From: Anisakis pegreffii
Taxonomy: Eukaryota > Nematoda > Chromadorea > Rhabditida > Anisakidae
DNA length: 64,000 nt
Assembly (NCBI GenBank): GCA_035041965.1
Contig: JAPYMA010002049.1
Location: 1 to 64,000 of the forward strand
Reading direction: 5' to 3'
Made by a program: the position numbers and the translations under genes. Of the stretch, positions 1 through 12,993 are shown one piece after another. Under the pieces are notes generated by a model, which did no database searches, had not been told where the DNA came from, and worked only from the letters and a program-made list of their open reading frames with translations. Position 1 is the first letter of the stretch; every line of letters starts with the position of its first letter.

Positions 1-530
1 TGAACTGAACGAACCAAAAGTTCGTAGCGGAATCAATCACTTCGGAATCACTGCGTTTCGTTTGTAGCGGTATAGTATAGTGGAAATGAGGGTCACTTCA
101 GCAAAATGGCTGCTTTGAAATGCGTGTGAGCATCAAGAACAATATTTACCTGGGCCAATCGCTTGATTCGCCAACTCGATCGACAAAGACGATCGCCTGA
201 GGATTGATTTTTTTGGTGATTCTATTTTTACCGTAATATTGAACTGGTAAGAATGTTCCGCAAGTAACAGTAGCCATTACAGTAATGCTCTGTCAGCATC
301 CAATCAAATGCTTTCTTCAGTCAGTCCACAAACTATCGTATCAATTCTTTTCTCTCAACAGCCATCGGCTGTTTCTTAGCAAGCATTAGGCATGCAGACA
401 CCACATGATTTGTGGCACTTTGTTGCCACTGATGCTTTCAATTTATGCGGGATCATATTGTATCCGGTCTACAGCAAGTTGGTCCATCACAGGTGCCACT
501 CCGACAATTTGCATGTATTGGAATGAAGTA
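1..530. other. Left edge, no gene seen
   Basis: Only short open frames without family resemblance or paired splice sites. I see nothing supportable here. The sequence runs into a SINE-like repeat at about 540. Confidence 0.5.
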
Positions 531-539
531 GACAAAAAT

Positions 540-1060
540 GGATTTGGAAAAAACATTAACCTTCTCTCCCTCCCCCCCCTTTCAATTTCCAAATCAGCTG
601 GGATGACAGCTACTACTTCTCATTGTACACTAAAAGACTTTAAAAAACTCAAAACTAGACCTTAAATAAAATTTGGAAATAAAAGACAAGAAGTTTCAAA
701 ACTAGGATTCGAGCCTCTGTATGCCAGGCGAAGACGTACAATACTATCACTGTGCTACAACGAACCTGTTACTGACCGTCACTACGAAGTTGACAATAAT
801 GGATCCTGAAAAAATCATCAACAGGAATGAATCCTGAAAAATCACCAACCTTCTTTCCCCTTCGCCTCTTTTTATTTCCAAAATAGCCAGGGAGTGCTTA
901 GTGCACACTATAAGACTCAAAAAACTCAAGACTAGATCTCAACTAAAATTCAGAAGCAAACTGCCAAAAGACTCACAACCAGGATCCCAACCTCGCTTGC
1001 TATGCGAACGCAGAAATCACTACCATTATGCTAGGACACGTAATGCCTTTTGCAGAAGAT
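540..1060 (-). repeat. Two tandem tRNA-derived SINE-like copies
   Basis: Two related ~260-bp units lie head to tail, about 540-790 and 800-1060. Read on the minus strand, each begins with a tRNA-like head: a box-A-like stretch (TAGCACAGTGATAG near 760; TAGCATAATGGTAG near 1030) and a box-B-like stretch (GGCTCGAATCC near 705; GGTTGGGATCC near 985). Each then has a shared body containing TTTTGAG-like and TTTCCAAA-like segments. The second copy has drifted further from the tRNA consensus. No full tRNA cloverleaf is intact, so I call these SINE copies and not tRNA genes. Exact ends and target duplications are not resolved. Confidence 0.6.
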
Positions 1061-1449
1061 GCAGCTCGAGCTTGGAGGAAGCCGAAGAGTTGGTCGCTTA
1101 ACGATTGCGCACCATAAAAGATCATAAGAATTGCCAACAAATTGCGCAATTTACTGCGATCACCTAAAACATACACCACAATAGTCAATCAAAGAATCAT
1201 AATCAACACCATCGACAATAACGACTTAAGTCATATGTTGGTAGAATGAAGCAGATTACATTAGGAATACTGTCAACAAGATGAACATTGCTAGAATTTC
1301 ACAGCAATTTACATGAGAAGAGCGCAATGCTATTCAAGACATTGGAACCACTAAACTCTCTATGATTAGGATAATCCATTGTTAACCTTTTTTTGCCTTC
1401 TCTATACCAACTGCTACCTTCACCTTCAACAAATTTTTTGTCGTCAATC

Positions 1450-3350
1450 GCGTTTTTTTAGACGAAAATGGTAACCCATGTAGCATTGAGAAAATAGCTA
1501 TATCTTCTCATCTGATCATAACTGCTCGGCCAAATATATGTTTTTCTGAATGTAGACATTCAGACGGATCGAATGCTACACAAAAATTCATATGTTACTG
1601 GGCAAACTTGGGAAATCGGTAGGCTCGAAGATGGCAAACCGTATAGAATTGAGAAAATAGCTATATCTCCTCATCTAATCAAAATTTCTTAGCAAAATAT
1701 ATGATATTCTGAACGTAAAGATTCTGAGCAGTCGAATGGTGCAAAGAAATTCACATGTTACCAGGCAAACTTGAGAGTACGGGTACATTGAAGGGGGTAA
1801 AGATGGTAACCTCTATAGAGCAATTGTATTGTGTTGATATTGATCTATGGTGATAGAATGTATGTGAATGAGCGACTTTACGCTTGTTATTGATATAGCT
1901 TTATGAAAACAGCCATATCTTCTCAAGAAAGTGGAATTGCTCAACCAAATATATGTTTTTCTAAATGTAAACATTCAGATGGATCGAATGGTGCGCAAAA
2001 ATTCATATGCTACTGGGCAAACTTGAGAGTACGGTTACCTTGAAGATGGTAACCTCTATAATGCTAGAGTGATGTATATATTTATCTAAAGTGGTCAGAA
2101 GTATATGAACGATGAAATTACGGTAGGCTTGAAGATGGCTATACCTATAGAATTGAGAAAATAGCTACATCTCCTCATCTAATCATAATTTCTCGGCAAA
2201 ATATATATATTCAGAATTCAGAGATCCCGTTGGATCGAACGACGCAAAGAAGTTGAAATGTTACTGGGCAAACTTGAGAGTACGGTATATTTCAATATGG
2301 CAACCCGTATAGCATTAACAAAATAGCTATAACTTCTCATCTAGTCATAATTGCTGGGCAAAATATGTGATATTCTGAAAATAGAGATTCTGAGCAATTG
2401 AATGGTGCAAAGAAATTCAAATGTTACCGGGCAAACCTGAGAGTACCGGTATCTTGAAGATCGTCACGCATATAGCGCCATAGTAATGTATACAATTGAT
2501 CTATAATGATAGTGTATGTGAATGAGCACCTATGCTCTAATTGAGATACTTTTAGGAAAACAGCTATATTTCCTCAAGAAAGCAAAATCGCTAGGCTCAA
2601 TATATATTTTTCTGAATTCAGAGATTCCGATGGATTGAATGACACAAAGAAATATACATGTTATTGAGCAAACTTAAGAACACGGTAGGCTCAAAGATGG
2701 CAGCCTGTATAGCATTGAGAAAATAGCTACATCTCCTCATCCAATCACAATTGCTCGGCAAAATATATAATATTCTGAAATCAAAGATTCTGAGAAATGA
2801 AACGGTGCAAAGAAATTCATATGTTACCAAGCAAACCTGAGAGTACGGTTACCTTGAAGATGGTAACTCCCATAGCGCGAGAGTAATGTCTATATTTATC
2901 TACGGAGATCATTTTGACCGGTAGCATATAAATTTCCTTGCACTGTTCGATCCAGCGAAATCTCTAGATTCAGAAAAATATGTATTTTGCAGAGCGATTC
3001 TGTTTAGTTGAGGAAATATGGCTATTTTCTTAATACTATCTCAAGGCTATGTGGTGCCACCTTCAAGGCTACCGTATTCTCAACTTTGTCCAGTAACATA
3101 TGAATTTTTTTACATCAGTCGATCCAGCTGGATGTCTACATTCAGAAAAACATATTTTGCCGAGCGATTTTGCTTTCTTGAGGAGTTACAGCTATTTTCT
3201 TAGATCTATCTCGAATAGATAGCGCAACTGCGCTCATTCATACACATTGATCACAACAAATCAGTCAATACAGTCATTTAGCAATATGCGGATTGCCATC
3301 TTCGAGCTAGCCGTATTCTCAGGTTTGCCCAAAAACATGTGAAATAGATT
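1450..3350. repeat. Array of ~160-bp repeat units, direct then inverted
   Basis: A diverged unit recurs through this stretch. It contains GAAAATAGCTATATCTTCTC, then a segment like CTCGGCAAAATATATG, then GCAAAGAAATTCAC and a segment like GGGCAAACTTGAGAGTACGG. Plus-orientation copies start near 1485, 1645, 1905, 2150, 2315, 2560 and 2720. From about 2910 to 3340 the same motifs appear reverse-complemented, for example CAGCTATTTTCTTA at 3190-3203 and GAGCGATTTTGCTTTC at 3161-3176. Spacing varies between about 160 and 260 bp because some copies carry an extra spacer. The array is non-coding. It is not a CRISPR: the units are long and diverged, with no unique spacers. Confidence 0.75.
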
Positions 3351-4759
3351 CACTATTAGGATCTGAGGAATCTGATTCCATGTGATGTAAACGTGTATGC
3401 CGCAAATTTGCAAAAGTGTTGAGGTATATTGCTTGGTGGTATGCGATCCGGTGAAAGCTATAATGTATATGAGCCCAGACAATGCGATAACCTCTGTGAA
3501 CAACAAGCGATATTACCTAGCTAGTTGAGTAACAAAGTGTTACACATACATGGTTGAGAGTTATTTTGCAAATTTCCGGAAGGTGTATCCTGCGTTGTCA
3601 TAGCAATGGATCAGCATTTCAATAAGTGCATTGAATATTGTTCCTCTGACTGTCAATAGAAACTACGCATATCCATTTTCGTATCATTTTCTTTACGATT
3701 TTGTTCTTTTACGCCAATAATGACATACCAATTCATAAGAATAGAATAATTTTAATTCTGCTTCCTAAAATACTCAACGATTGTCGTCCAAATGTACCAT
3801 CATTATGAACGTCACTTTCTTCATTCAATAGAGTTATTAAAATACTGAATGAATATGTTGGTTCATGGTTTATGAAAATTTCATATGTGAACTGTTTTAA
3901 ATTTTGTTTGAAGTTGTCAACGGAAGTAGTGATTATTTGAAAGGAACATCTTTGTTCCATCACTTCAACGTGATACATTTAATGACTGAAAATCGTTATT
4001 GGTGTGCATCAACTCAGTGAGATGCGAAAACTACTTTCATTGCATTGAAATCGCATAAATATTGAGTAACACGAAGCCATATGTAGTTTAGTTTTTTAAT
4101 CGAGTGATTAAAATGCAAATTCTTTGAATTGAATCGATCGATTCTGTCAAACTTCAAAAGATTAATTAGATGAATTTGCTGTTTGCTGATTGCTATTTTG
4201 ATGTAATTGTATTTAGCGCACGATGTTTGTTTCGTCAACGTTAGGGTTGGATCGATAGCGAAATGGGGCTCGAAGGACTTGGGGTAGAGCCAGAAGGCCT
4301 CTCAAGACCTCGTAAGTGCTCCAGGGTAACCTAGTTGCCGTTATCTCTGATTGTGAGCAACATCCCAACAAAGTGTTGATCAAGTGTTGAAGTGTTGAAC
4401 AAAGTGTAGAACACAACACGTTGATCAAGATCAATGTATTCATTCATTTTTTATTTAGCCATCATTATTTGTTACTAACGCATCGCTTTTAAAGTCTATT
4501 AAAAATATCACAGTTATCGTATTCCGCATCCAGGTTTTACTCGGCAACTTTTTGGATGAATCATTTCACCTTATTCCAGTCCCTCGTCCAACTCAATTTA
4601 ACCTGCGACAGTTGATTATCCATCAGAATTCTAGAACAGTACTAATTAATTTCGTATATAATGTGCATTTCAATACTTTCATACGACTGGTTATTTGTTC
4701 TGAAGTTTGCGATGAAATGCTAAGAAATTTCAATGTGTTGTTTGTGAGTTTTCAGAAGA
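3351..4759. other. Intergenic, no gene seen
   Basis: AT-rich sequence with short random open frames on both strands. I could match none to a protein family or to paired splice sites. Upstream exons of the CFAP97-like gene could lie near its right end, but I cannot place them. Confidence 0.4.
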
Positions 4760-5414
4760 ATGCAAAAGCCTGATGAAAGGCATACAAAAATACACGCATT
4801 CATAAAGCATCGAGAAAGGGTGAGTACTATTCTACGGTAGAATGTAACCGTTTTCAATACCTATTTTTGCTCGAAACAAAATATTATTTAACTAATAACA
4901 CTCGAAAATGTTTAGCCAGTTCCAGTGACTGCTAAACAAGCATATTTGTTTCTTCTGGATGTTTTAATAGCAATCGAAACATTGCAAATATTTCACTGTC
5001 AGTATCATTTTTAGGTACTTGATGCTAAATCAGTTGTTGAATGTCGTCCGCGAACCAAGTCAATGCCTCCATCGCGATTTTCACAAAAAGTATTTCTTTG
5101 ATGCACTCTATTCTATTAGATATTTGCCTTTAAAAATTATTGTGATGAGATTTGTTTTTAAATCATCAAATCTGTAACGAAAATAAGAGCAATAAGAACA
5201 ACTTACAAAAAATCAGACATTACTTGACGTCAGTTTGTTAAAGAATATGAGTCATAGGAAAAGCAGTCAGTGGAATTCACCCACTCATAGCAGGAACTGC
5301 AGCAATTATTACTTGTTTTAGAAAAACGAAGAAATGAGACGAATTGAAGCTGAAAACGAGCGTCTTCTGAGGGCACTACTGAAAATCTCAGAGAGAAAAC
5401 GGTGCAACTGTTGA
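4760..5414 (+). CDS. CFAP97/hemingway-domain small protein
   Basis: Three exons join in phase: 4760-4819, 5015-5089 and 5322-5414, giving 75 residues. The ATG at 4760 starts MQKPDERHTK. The core HRERVLDAKSVVECRPRTKS matches the CFAP97/hemingway pattern of HxxxVxxAKxxVD followed by a Pro-Arg pair. A short charged helix follows (EEMRRIEAENERLLRALLKI), like the IExENxxLLxKI segment of CFAP97D proteins. The protein ends RKRCNC. CFAP97 relatives are linked to axonemes and sperm tails in other animals, so the role here is unclear. It is shorter than animal CFAP97D proteins, and more exons may exist on either side; a 98-codon open frame at 5663-5959 is one candidate. The gene converges on the ICA69 gene. 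Splice sites are canonical (GTGAGT and GTATTT donors; TTTTAG acceptors). The family call rests on one motif. Confidence 0.5.
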
Positions 5415-5662
5415 ATGTTAGTAACCTATTATATCACCGGTACGAGAAAGCTAAGAGTATCAAATTACTGAGCAGTACATTCATGATGTTTCCACCAAAC
5501 AGCGAGAATATTCACAAGAGGAGTACTTTGTGCAATATAGAAACAAACACTCTCTCAATATAATTATTCACACTAATCAAGCAAACATTATTGTGATGCT
5601 AACAAACAGATAAAGGAAATAATACCTTTCAGAAATTTCTCACACATAAGTCAGATGTTAAC

Positions 5663-5959
5663 GTGCTGAGTGAACAAATATGGACAGTTCAAAGTTCTCA
5701 AGAGCAAAGAGGAATGAAAAAGTCCTTCTTTGAAGTTATTTCACGTGTTCTATCGATCACTTTGTATAATCAAAATCGATGTGAACTGCAATTTCATTTA
5801 AATGGCGATAAATTTACGTTGAATTTGACGTTTGCTAGAATTCTTTTGAAGCTTCAACACAGTGTACCTTTGAACAGTGCACAATTAAATAATTGTTCAG
5901 TCAAGCTTTATTGGCCATTTTACAAAGAAAGTATTACATATGTCAATGTTGTTCGCTGA
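5663..5959 (+). other. 98-codon open frame, unassigned
   Basis: An uninterrupted frame contains NRCELQFHLNGDKF followed by an alternating hydrophobic stretch. I do not recognise it. It lies 250 bp after the CFAP97-like stop on the same strand and could be a further exon or a small gene, but also a chance frame. No convincing acceptor or donor fixes its ends. Confidence 0.2.
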
Positions 5960-6295
5960 TGTCTAGCAGCTTTTTTCAGAATTCTGAGTACCGCCATCAA
6001 ATTCTGATAGGAATCCTTTCCATGCCTGAAGAATGTTTATTATAAAGGCATTCTACTCTATATAATACAAATTCAGCAAAAATTCACACAAATATCACAG
6101 AAGTAGTTTCGCCGAAGCGATTGATTCCATGATGCTAATCGAATAATTGCTGAAGGTTAATTTATCCTCTTAGGGGAGGGAAGGGGGCGCAAATTCTACC
6201 AGAATTGGTACCGAATTAACACCAAGTTACTCAGTACTGAATTAGGTAAATTCGCGAAAGTTGTCTGTAGAAACTGAACTTGATTGAAATTCCTC

Positions 6296-9200
6296 TTAAA
6301 AAGTGCTTGAAGCCAATTGAAGAATAAAAGACGACTTAGATTTTAAAAAATAAATAAAACAGATTGCGTTGCATGGATAAGAATGAAATAAAAGGTAATG
6401 AATTACTTCAAAATTCGATTGATTGAATGGATTCGGGAACTGATTGCTGAGTGTCGAAAGATCGAGCAACTGCGATGGTAAATTATTGATTGTTGTTGCG
6501 TTCGAATTTGAATTTGTAGTTAGAATATTAGACGATGCACTATCACTCATCATCATTTTGGACCACTCATCAGCAAATGATTGACCTTTTGATTGGTCAT
6601 CATTGTTCGATAACAACTCCATAAGATCGTTAGAGTATTGCTTTTTCACTGCAATTCAATTGTTCATACTCATCTAAACCATTTGCAAACTAAACTTGCC
6701 TCTGTTAGCGCTCCATCCGGGTGGTGGAGAGATCCTTGGAACTTGAGAATTTATTAAATATTTTTCTGGTAACGGACCAATTTCAGCTTTTGTATTACCC
6801 ATTTGTGTTGGGTTTGTTGGTGGCGTTGTTGCTGGTAAATCTTCAGTTTGTCCCAATGGACTGTCATCTCTCTCGTTGAATATATCACTGTCCAGGACGT
6901 TTTGACAATCTTCTATTCCGAATAAAATTCGATCCATTTGTTGATTCATTTCGTCGATTTCAATTAAACTGATAAATTAATACAATATACCCTTCTTAAC
7001 CATTGAAGCGACTGAATGTCCTTTCAGAGAAGCACATGGAAGAATCTATTAGACAACGAATGCGTTTTGCTTAATCAATATCAGAATTAAAAGTTATGCA
7101 TTGTTGAGAGTCAATAATTAATTCGCCTCCTTGCAACTACAATCACATTCTGTGCTTGTCGTTGAAAAAAGTTTGAACAATGCAATGTGCACTCTCATGA
7201 AATTAAAATTTATTCACATTGAAATTCAACCTTTCTGAACGCTCAACAACTGCATCTTCACCAGTTTCATCCGACTCATTCGGTGCTGCTTCAATCGCTG
7301 GCTCCATAAGTTCCTCAATTGGATCGGAATTATTTGAAGTGTTTAATTCTATCAGTTTAAAAAAAAGAAAAAAACGAGAAATTAAGCGAATGCATACAAA
7401 CGAAAATAACTGAATAAGTCTTTAAAAAAGAAATGAGTGAGGATATCAGTAAGTGAATTAAACAGAAAGCAAAAGTTACGCACCTTGAGCACTTCGAATT
7501 CATAGTGTTTGGAACTAGAAACAACTGTGTAAATCCTCGAATATGCCGATGATATTTGATCAAAATATTTGTAGAGACACTTCTGATAACTTTCAAGCAA
7601 CTTCAAAGAATAATATTGATATCAATTGAAAGAATCAAATCGATTCAAAGAATCAAAGTGGGAATGAAATAATTGCATGCGATAATTCGACGGTGATTAT
7701 GTAATATTTCAAATTTAACCTGTGAAAAGAGATTACACCGACTTGCTGCAAGTAAATCAACTTTTTGCAATGTATCCAACTTCAAACCATCCAAACGTTC
7801 CTTGTTTCTCCTCACCACTGATTGCGCCGTTCGAAAATTTTCCATCGCATTTTCGGTGTCTGGATCCAGCTAAGAAAACATTAACAAATTAGTCATTAAG
7901 ACAATCGAAAAAAGTCATTCAACGATTATTCACTAAATCGCTCTGAACAGCGTTCACGTTTCTCTGTGAAATCTTTTCTGGTTGACTGAACCACTGACGG
8001 TTTACGTGTTATCTTATCTAGCAAGGTTCCGACTTAATCATCAGATTATGAGCCAACAGATAACAATGCGAATGGATCAATGGAATAAATAAGCCAAAAT
8101 AAGTACCTCATTACTGGTTTTCTTCATCCAAAGTAACGAGCCCCTGTATTCAATACGTGCTCTTTCGGCAGCATCTACCGTATCGGCACAGTCCATGATT
8201 GCTCGTTCAGTAAAAACTTGTAATTCGCTGAGGAAACGTAGTAACGGACCTCGTATTTGTTGTCTGATATTCAGTAAACTACCATTGAGTGAAAAAAAAA
8301 CTACTTAACAACTATCACTATTATTCAGCAGTACTATCGTTAGTAACGTTCATATGAATCCATGAGATGAATAGTTCAATATTTACTGAGGTTGCGGCAC
8401 AAAACAAAACATTTAAGGTCTGAATGGTGAACGACTGTGTATATGACGAGGGATCATTCAGTGATTTGACGAAGGATGATTCAGCTGGCACGATGAAATT
8501 AGATATAACAGCTGCATGCAAACTGTAGTTTATAATGCGAAAGTAACCGATGGTGAGCAGAAAGCGTTTGAACTCGGCCTATTGCAGTCATCGCACGTGC
8601 CGTATCATCCTTCTCTGATTTCGATTCCTCTTTCAACATTCTACCGAAATTTATCTCCATTTGAATCAACTCTTAAATGAACCATATCATCAATTCAACA
8701 ATCCATCACATCCGAACATCACAACAAATCATTATAACTTTTCACTACATAAATAACTGTCATCTAAATGGTCGACTTTCGAGTAATTTGAATTCAGTCA
8801 ACTTGAGCCAGACTCATACAAATAATTGGTTCATCATTCAAATTAGTTCGCTTAGTCTAAATTCACATGTCTAAAGCAATTTAAAATGCTCATAATTGTG
8901 AACATTCTGAAGTATGCGCCATACATAATACCGAAGAGTTCTAGTTAAAGTATAACCAACATCCCCATTCCCAGAATCAGAATCCAACTCTAACAATCGC
9001 TTATATGAATTCTGGAATTCGATTTTCTTCTTCGAAATTCATACTTGAAACAAAAGAACATACTAATGATGCCGCATTCAAAAGAGCGATCACTCACTTA
9101 CCTCCAAGAAAGTGTTGATAATCATCGATACAACATAACATTTGATCCGATGTTTCACGTAAAGATCGGAAAAGACTCAATTTTGCATCAAATTCTGCAT

Positions 9201-10013
9201 CTGATGCCAACAAATGTTCATCCTCCTAAAAATCCGACGAACAATTTTGATTCTGACAAATAATTATCATAGCTACTATCAGCAATCGTCAATGTATCAC
9301 CAACCAATTCCTTATTTCAGAATAAAAATTTATTCACTCGATGACGGTCATATGATCATCGAAAAGGGCACACTTTACGCATCAAAACTTAATGTTTCAT
9401 TACTTTCGTCTTTCTGCGAATTGCTTCGTCAAGTAACAGAAGTTCAATTGAAATGAAAAAAGAAATTGAATTGAAATGAATTCAATTGAACTTTTTTGCC
9501 GAGTTTCGATCGAATTAACTGTTTGGCTGTCCAATACTGTTGTCGAACCTTGGTGAATGTTGATTCATCAAAACGATCAACGAATCGATCGAAGTTCAAA
9601 CCGCTAAAACATTTTGAATAATTTCAAATCATCGCACCATGAACAAACTAATTCAGAATGACAACTGAAAGTAAAGAAGATTCGATTCGAATGAAATGGT
9701 GGTCGCAGTTACAATTATAAACTAATTGACTGCATATTGTCAAGTACATAAAAGTCACTCTCTTTCGGTTGCACAATCCTCTTCAGAAGCATTCCACCAG
9801 ATCTAGTGTCAGTACTGCACACAAAAACATCTAATTAATAATCATTACCGCATTAATCAAACAATACATCACCATTACCAGCAACTCTCTTCTCTGTGCA
9901 ATTGTTTCTTGAATTCAATTAACAAATTTCCACTGCAAACTTCTTGCACAAAGAGAAAACGTAAGGAAACGAAGATACCTCGTTGAAGTTTCGTAAAAGC
10001 GTGCTGATGACAT
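6296..10013 (-). CDS. ric-19: ICA69 / RIC-19 arfaptin-homology (BAR) protein
   Basis: Orthologue of islet cell autoantigen 1 (C. elegans RIC-19), a Rab2 effector of the arfaptin-homology BAR family. It acts at Golgi and dense-core vesicle membranes and helps neuropeptide release. Exons on the minus strand: 10013-9979 (start, MSSARFYETST), 9603-9492, 9225-9102, 8671-8548, 8278-8107, 7869-7720, 7600-7480, 7348-7231, 6968-6691 and 6648 to the stop at 6296. Phases agree at every join. Family landmarks are RQQYWTAKQLI, DEHLLASDAEFDAKL, EYRGSLLWMKK and LQKVDLLAASRCNLFSQ, all in the BAR domain. An acidic linker follows (exon 7348-7231), then a Ser/Asn-rich C-terminus with FADEWSKM and LPSQLLDL, as in ICA69. 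The length is about 528 residues if the last exon reads to 6296. A possible donor (GTAATT, near 6410) would instead end that exon after NFE and add a final exon I cannot find. Confidence 0.9.
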
Positions 10014-12985
10014 ATTCACTTTTGAACGTCGCAATCTGCTGACCGATATCACTGTTAATCACGATACAAACTCACTGCAATCGTCTATCGCCAGTCTGCT
10101 GACTGATATTGATAGTGCTTATATACAATTTACCAAATTACTGAAAACATTTATGTTTGAGAGTAACTGCTACCGCTTCAAAAGTAGCTCCTTAAAATCG
10201 GAGTAATTATTCGTCAACTGAAATGTCAATCAACTGAAACAGTTATTATTATTCTTCTAGTCATTATCACTGTCATTACTGTTATTACTATCATTATTAA
10301 TATCATAATTATCGTCGATATTACTTTCAACTATTTGTTAACTGATCTGCGACTATCGTTTCTCGTGAGTGAATTTGCAAAAACGGGCGATATAATGAGA
10401 CTGGCGACAGTCATAGTGAAATATAGCGATCGATTATATTTGGACTTCGACTTAGACTGAGGCTCATACCGGGGAACCATATTTTTGTTTAATAGATACC
10501 TCAGCGTCATAAGACAGAACCACCCACTTGTTTAATGTACATTTCAGCCTTGATATGCGCCTCAGCCTAAGCTTAAGTCTAAACACAATCAGTCTTCATA
10601 TTTCACTCTGATTATCGACGTCTGCATAATAATGGGATGAAAATATTAAATGAAATTGTACTGAAGAGTGAAAATATTGACAGGTTATCAATATGCAAAT
10701 CCTCTAGCATTGTGCTCGCTCATATCAAACCAATGAATGTTTTACTCCACATTCTCATCAAAATTATTTCAATGATCAATAATTTTTGGATTATGCAATG
10801 CATATGTATACTTTTCCCTTACATAATTCACCTCGGAAAGATATTCCAAAACGAAATCATTTGAAGAACTTCAAATTTTTCCATAAGTGACAATAAAAAC
10901 CGTAGGTTCACCCTCATAAACTCCAGAACTAGCATATACTAACTGAAAACATCTGAAAATAATAATTCACATTGCTAAAGAAACACACATACGCAGAGAA
11001 TGAAGCAAATTTGATCGCGTAGAGAAATTATTCACTCACTACTTGACTTGTCAAATTCAAGTAAATCAGCTCATAAAGAGATTATTTTCGTCTCAAGTCG
11101 TCGATGTGAATGCAGTGACTTATTTTAACGTGACTTGAGTCGACTCATATGGCAGTGGATTTTCACAACGTTTGCACTATAGATGAATGCATGTGATGTG
11201 AACACAAGATGGGATGAATAAGAGCAGTGTGCACTGATGAAGCATGTACGCGGCACGCATGCAAGCAGCTTCATGATCAGATGGGTTTATTTGTGTGCAT
11301 GGCTGCCATCCATATGTGGCATGAAGCAGTGAGGCGTGTCGAGAAACGATGAAACGAGACACGAGACGACATTCAATATGCATTCGAAGTTTTTGCGAGA
11401 GAGCACCTATCATCATAGTATTAGCCGATAACAATCACACTCCGGAGTTTATTTGTCGAGCACTGTTTGTTTGGTATCTATTCATTTGGAAACAGCCAAT
11501 TGTTTCATTTAAAAAATGCCGACTGAATGCATCTGGATAATGAATTAATCTGAGCGTAGATGTTTTTCGTATCACTCACAGTACAATTCTCGAGAATGCA
11601 TTTATGTTAGAGGTGAGAAAAAAAGTTAAAATAGATTATGTCATAAAAAGAACAATGCTCATAGTGGTACCGTCCTATGAAATTATACTTGAATGTGCTC
11701 GCATTAAATATTAAAGCATGACCATTCAGTTGCACTCTGTCGGATTAACGATTGTGTTTTCTGAAGCCAGTTAGTCAGAATTCGAGCTCTTTTTTGTGCT
11801 ATATTACATATTCAAAACATCATAATTCATCTACAGTTTGAAATGAAAATTGGAAATTTGTTAACAACATGCAAATATTCGTCTTTTTTTCGTGTCCAGT
11901 CATTTCATATTTCTAAAAACGAGCTAATTTTAATGATTATTCAAAAGCCAAGAAGTTTTTTGAGTAGTGACAAAACTCTTCATTAATGATCATCCAAACG
12001 AAGGTGATCTGATTGCATGATTCTAGAATTTAATGTTGATTTCAACTACATTATTAATTTTGATTTCATCAACTTATTTCGCTGTTAAAATCAACGATTA
12101 TCACTTGACGACAGAAGCGTTCATATTTATTTTTCTACCGTACATCACTAATTTTCACTGCATTAAGCACCTCATACATGCGTTCGATCATTTTCTTAAA
12201 ATAATGAACTATATGATTCAAGCATTAATCTGCTTCAATCAAAAAATTGAAATTTATGGATAATCAGCTTTGTTTTGAAGAGTGGTGTGCATTTTTAAGC
12301 GGAATTATTGCTTTTGCTTTGAAATTAATATGCTGATCTAAGCTTTTACTGAAGCTTAATCGTGAATTGCATGTGTATCACAGCATTCTAATGCGCAGAG
12401 TTTATATAATAGCTTTGCAATGCCTCAATATTTTGCAACGAATTTTGTTTGTTCTTTTTGTTTATTGTATTTTAGCAATTGCGTAGCTCTTTCAGTTCAT
12501 TTTGAGTTGAGAATTTTACAGTCCTGATTGCAATGCTCTCAGCATAGGATTTGATCTTGAAACTCCTGTTTGTTTGAATGGAAATATTCGTGAATTCAAC
12601 GAGAATTCTCTAATTAGCACACCAAGCTGTCCGCTCATATATACTTGGTAGTGTTTCATGGAATTATTTGTGGCGTTAATGTGCTGTGTGTTTTTGTCGA
12701 TGTGCTGCCTTTTCACTTTCTTTCTTATACTCGAATTTCATAGTACGGAGACTGCAGAGAAATCAAAATTTGAATACTTAATATCAAGCACATAAGCCGT
12801 TTACAGGATTTGATTATTTATAAGTAAACATGCTGTACGCAGTCAGTCGTTGAGAAATGCAAACATTCAACGACAATAAAGCTGGTCTGAGTGGGCTAGA
12901 CAAGGTACCTTTATTAGTTGTTTGTTTTCGATATCATCTGCTTATGCACTACATCAAATCCGCTTTAGTGTATAGTAAATCATTT
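10014..12985. other. Intergenic upstream of ric-19, no gene seen
   Basis: About 3 kb with no supportable exon. It should include the ric-19 promoter. Around 10245-10320 there is an impure run of ATT/ATC triplets. Around 10450-10600 are several motifs such as CTTAGACTGAGGCTCA and CAGCCTAAGCTTAAGTCTA. A loosely similar motif set recurs near 45640-45980, suggesting an old dispersed repeat. Confidence 0.4.
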
Positions 12986-12993
12986 CATTATAC

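Noticed and set aside
690..1045. tRNA genes
   Set aside because: Box A/B-like motifs are present, but acceptor and anticodon stems do not pair into a cloverleaf, and the copies are embedded in a repeated ~260-bp unit, so SINE heads fit better.
1450..3350. CRISPR-like regular repeats
   Set aside because: Units are ~160 bp, diverged and partly inverted, with no short exact repeats or unique spacers, in a eukaryotic genome.
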